Below are positions 63,201 through 64,000 of a stretch of 64,000 bases of DNA, one piece after another. Source of the stretch: Maritimibacter alkaliphilus HTCC2654 (GTDB lineage Bacteria > Pseudomonadota > Alphaproteobacteria > Rhodobacterales > Rhodobacteraceae); contig NZ_CH902578.1 of the NCBI RefSeq assembly GCF_000152805.1, positions 1,949,834 through 2,013,833 on the forward strand, given 5' to 3'. The notes under the pieces are model-generated. The model worked only from the letters and a program-made list of their open reading frames with translations, searched no databases and had not been told where the DNA came from. A program made the position numbers and the translations under genes. Each line of letters starts with the position of its first letter. Position 1 is the stretch's first letter.

Positions 63201-64000
63201 GGCCGGGCGCCCACGGCGTCTGCGGATCGCACCGGCACCGACATCGGCCAGCGGATCCTCGGGGGCCATCTGGACGACATCCTGAACGGTCTCGGCGGCG
63301 AGGACGATCTGCAAGGGGGCGATGGGGACGACACGCTCGATGGTGGGGATGACGACGATCGGGTTCTGGGTGGCGCGGGTTCGGACACCTTACGCGGCGG
63401 GGCCGGGCGCGACTGGGTTCGGGGTGGCGATGACGGCGACATGGTCGAAGGCGGGGATGACCGCGACTGGCTTTTCGGGGACGACGGCGACGACGATCTG
63501 GACGGGGGCGAGGGCGCGGACCGGCTCGAGGGCGGGGCTGGCGCGGATGACCTCGACGGCGGCCTCGGGGGCGCGGATCTGGCGGTCTACAAGAAGTCCG
63601 CGGCGGGGGTGACCGTCGATCTCGGCGCGGGCACCGGCACGGGCGGCGATGCGCAGGGCGACACGCTCACCGGCATCGAACGGGTGATGGGCTCTGACCA
63701 TGGCGACACGCTCATGGGCGACGCGAACGCCAACCTGCTCATCGGGCGCGGCGGCGACGACGTGCTGACGGGCCTCGGCGGGCGCGACAAGCTGCGCGGC
63801 GACGCGGGTGAAGACGAGCTTTACGGCGGCAACGAGCGCGACGTGTTGGAGGGCGGCGCCGACGACGACATCCTCGACGGCGGCGACGGCGACGACCGGC
63901 TCACCGGCGGCGCAGGGGGCGACGACATCGACGGCGGCGCGGGCGAGGACACGGCGCTCTACACCGGGTCGGGGTCGGGGGTGACGATCAGCCTCGCGGC
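60267..64000 (+). CDS. giant FG-GAP repeat / RTX calcium-binding secreted protein (partial, 3' end outside window)
   Basis: Open frame of more than 1244 codons with no stop before the window ends. ATG 60267 follows a GGGGGGA leader; there is no signal peptide. Residues 16 to about 980 are 14 FG-GAP repeats of 70 residues, each with AGDVNGDGIDDVIVGA, whose DVNGDGIDD is a calcium-binding loop, and GEAYVIFGK. From about 990 come RTX nonapeptides (GGDGDDTLDGG, GGAGRDWVRGG). The two repeat types point to calcium-dependent folding outside the cell and type I secretion with a C-terminal signal beyond the window. Blade count supports two seven-bladed propellers. It could be an adhesin or an enzyme; no catalytic domain is seen so far. 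Confidence 0.9.
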   Translation, partial: MAARVIDLTFLTSAQGFIIQGDVSGNQAGWSVSNAGDVNGDGIADVIVGARYGDNGGSFAGEAYVVFGKTSGFTNIDLSSFTLADGFIIQGDAANDLAAYSVSYAGDVNGDGVDDVIVGAPNGDDGDPNAGEAYVIFGKTSGIANIDLSSLTLADGFIIQGDASNDYAGWSVSYAGDVNGDGIDDVIVGAPFGDDGGSNAGEAYVIFGKSSGIANIDLTSLTTADGFIVQGDVANDRAGWSVSAAGDVNGDGIDDVIVGAPTGSNGGTYAGEAYVIFGKSTGFTNIDLSALTLADGFVIEGDTDFDSAGGSVSAAGDVNGDGIDDIVVGAESGGNGGTNAGEAYVIFGRSSGFTNIDLTNLTLSDGFVIQGDAANDLAGVSVSSAGDVNGDGIDDLIVGARNGDDGGTDAGEAYVVFGKSSGISNVDLSSLTAADGFIIQGDMSYDRAGWSVSGAGDLNGDGIDDVIVGAYGGDDGGTDAGEAYVIYGGSATGFGGRVGLGSLGADFGSSIQGGPADLAGWSVSGAGDVNGDGIDDVIVGAFDADGGGAASGEAYVVFGKAGGIPEIDLTTLSLSDGFTIQGDAASDWAGYSVSGAGDVNGDGIDDVIVGAFRNDNGGVSAGEAYVVFGKSSGTANIDLSSLALSDGFTIRGDAAGDAAGVSVSAAGDVNGDGIDDVIVGANGGDDGGSAAGEAYVVFGRSSGIANVDLSNLTLADGFIIQGGATDDQAGYSVSGAGDVNGDGIDDVIIGARAGTDGGFNAGEAYVIFGKSSGIANIDLSSLTVADGFIIQGDEAGDFAGYSVSGAGDVNGDGFADVIVGATSADGSGGVAGEAYVIFGKSSGIANIDLSGLSAADGIVILGATDFDNAGYSVSGAGDVNGDGFDDFILGAPYGDDTAPNAGEAYLIFGKATGWADIDLSDLSASEGFILQGANGDDRAGTSVSAAGDVNGDGIDDLIVGAHQNDDGGAQAGKAYIVHGRAPTASADRTGTDIGQRILGGHLDDILNGLGGEDDLQGGDGDDTLDGGDDDDRVLGGAGSDTLRGGAGRDWVRGGDDGDMVEGGDDRDWLFGDDGDDDLDGGEGADRLEGGAGADDLDGGLGGADLAVYKKSAAGVTVDLGAGTGTGGDAQGDTLTGIERVMGSDHGDTLMGDANANLLIGRGGDDVLTGLGGRDKLRGDAGEDELYGGNERDVLEGGADDDILDGGDGDDRLTGGAGGDDIDGGAGEDTALYTGSGSGVTISLA
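60312..63206 (+). repeat. 14 tandem FG-GAP units of 210 nt
   Basis: Units begin at GGF/GFIIQG and their GDVNGDG codons fall at 60375, 60585, 60795, 61005, 61215, 61425, 61635, then 61848 and every 210 to 63108. The only shift (+3 nt) and the most diverged linker fall between units 7 and 8. Confidence 0.9.
63235..64000 (+). repeat. RTX (GGxGxDxLx) nonapeptide array
   Basis: Many Gly-Gly-x-Gly-x-Asp repeats in two blocks separated by a LAVYKKSAAGVTVDLGAG spacer that recurs as TALYTGSGSGVTISLA. The array continues past the window end. Confidence 0.85.

Noticed and set aside
60312-63206. Regular repeats considered as a CRISPR array or satellite
   Set aside because: The 210-nt units are fully coding in one frame with FG-GAP motifs and no spacer-repeat alternation.

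Overview
The window is GC-rich, gene-dense chromosomal DNA from an alphaproteobacterium, most likely a marine Rhodobacteraceae (Roseobacter-group) member. This is an inference from family content: a GcrA cell-cycle regulator, an ALDH16-type aldehyde dehydrogenase, a TIGR02300 'FYDLN' acidic protein, DUF1467 and DUF6455 proteins, a GT14/core-2-like glycosyltransferase paired with a family-2 sulfotransferase, and methylmalonyl-CoA epimerase. I see no insertion sequence, prophage or CRISPR array. Intergenic gaps are all about 300 bases or less.

Layout. 0-4.1 kb: ALDH16 and deoC on the minus strand, divergent from a small ArsR-type regulator, with a 24-bp perfect palindrome between them. 4.1-9.5 kb: a minus-strand run from a GT14-like glycosyltransferase through HIT, zf-CHCC and VOC proteins to polA. 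9.6-13.6 kb: a sulfotransferase, an isochorismatase-fold hydrolase, then argD-argF and a solo Lrp/AsnC ligand-binding domain. 13.8-19.6 kb (plus): a DMT exporter, gcrA, a glyoxalase-fold protein, four consecutive small lipoproteins that look paralogous, rimO and a second sulfotransferase preceded by a perfect CtrA-type box. 19.6-28.8 kb (minus): a small secreted protein, sdaA (with an operator-like inverted repeat related to the one near deoC), carB, a GT87-like membrane glycosyltransferase and two tandem cyclopropane fatty-acid synthase homologues. 29-41 kb: aspS, DUF1993, hemerythrin, a pilin-like micro-protein, GNAT, a response regulator, mce-DUF1467, an N-demethylase-like protein, EI24, a nitroreductase, DUF167, DUF6455, tdk, sfsA and map. 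41-49.4 kb: DUF2189, zinc ribbon, MpaB-like oxygenase, HAD-rsmD-FAD oxidoreductase, peroxiredoxin, DUF302, DUF482, GDPD and RidA. 49.5-59.7 kb: a type I secretion pair (HlyD and ABC), a class A penicillin-binding protein, glnK-amtB, an intradiol dioxygenase with a GntR regulator, a metallopeptidase and the TIGR02300 protein. 59.9 kb: tRNA-Ala(GGC). 60.3 kb to the end: a giant, incomplete secreted protein.

The most striking object is that last gene. Fourteen FG-GAP repeats run at an exact 210-nt (70-residue) period. A 3-nt register shift and the most diverged linker fall precisely between repeats 7 and 8. The repeats are followed by RTX (GGxGxD) calcium-binding repeats that run off the window. 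The simplest reading is two seven-bladed beta-propellers on one type I-secreted surface adhesin or enzyme, without a Sec signal peptide. The HlyD/ABC pair about 8 kb upstream has no substrate gene beside it and could be its exporter (inference).

Other themes are surface glycan modification (GT14, two sulfotransferases, GT87), membrane lipid remodelling (two CFA synthase homologues, GDPD), nitrogen and amino-acid metabolism (argD/argF, carB, sdaA, glnK-amtB), and several operator-like palindromes that can be linked to nearby regulators or between loci.
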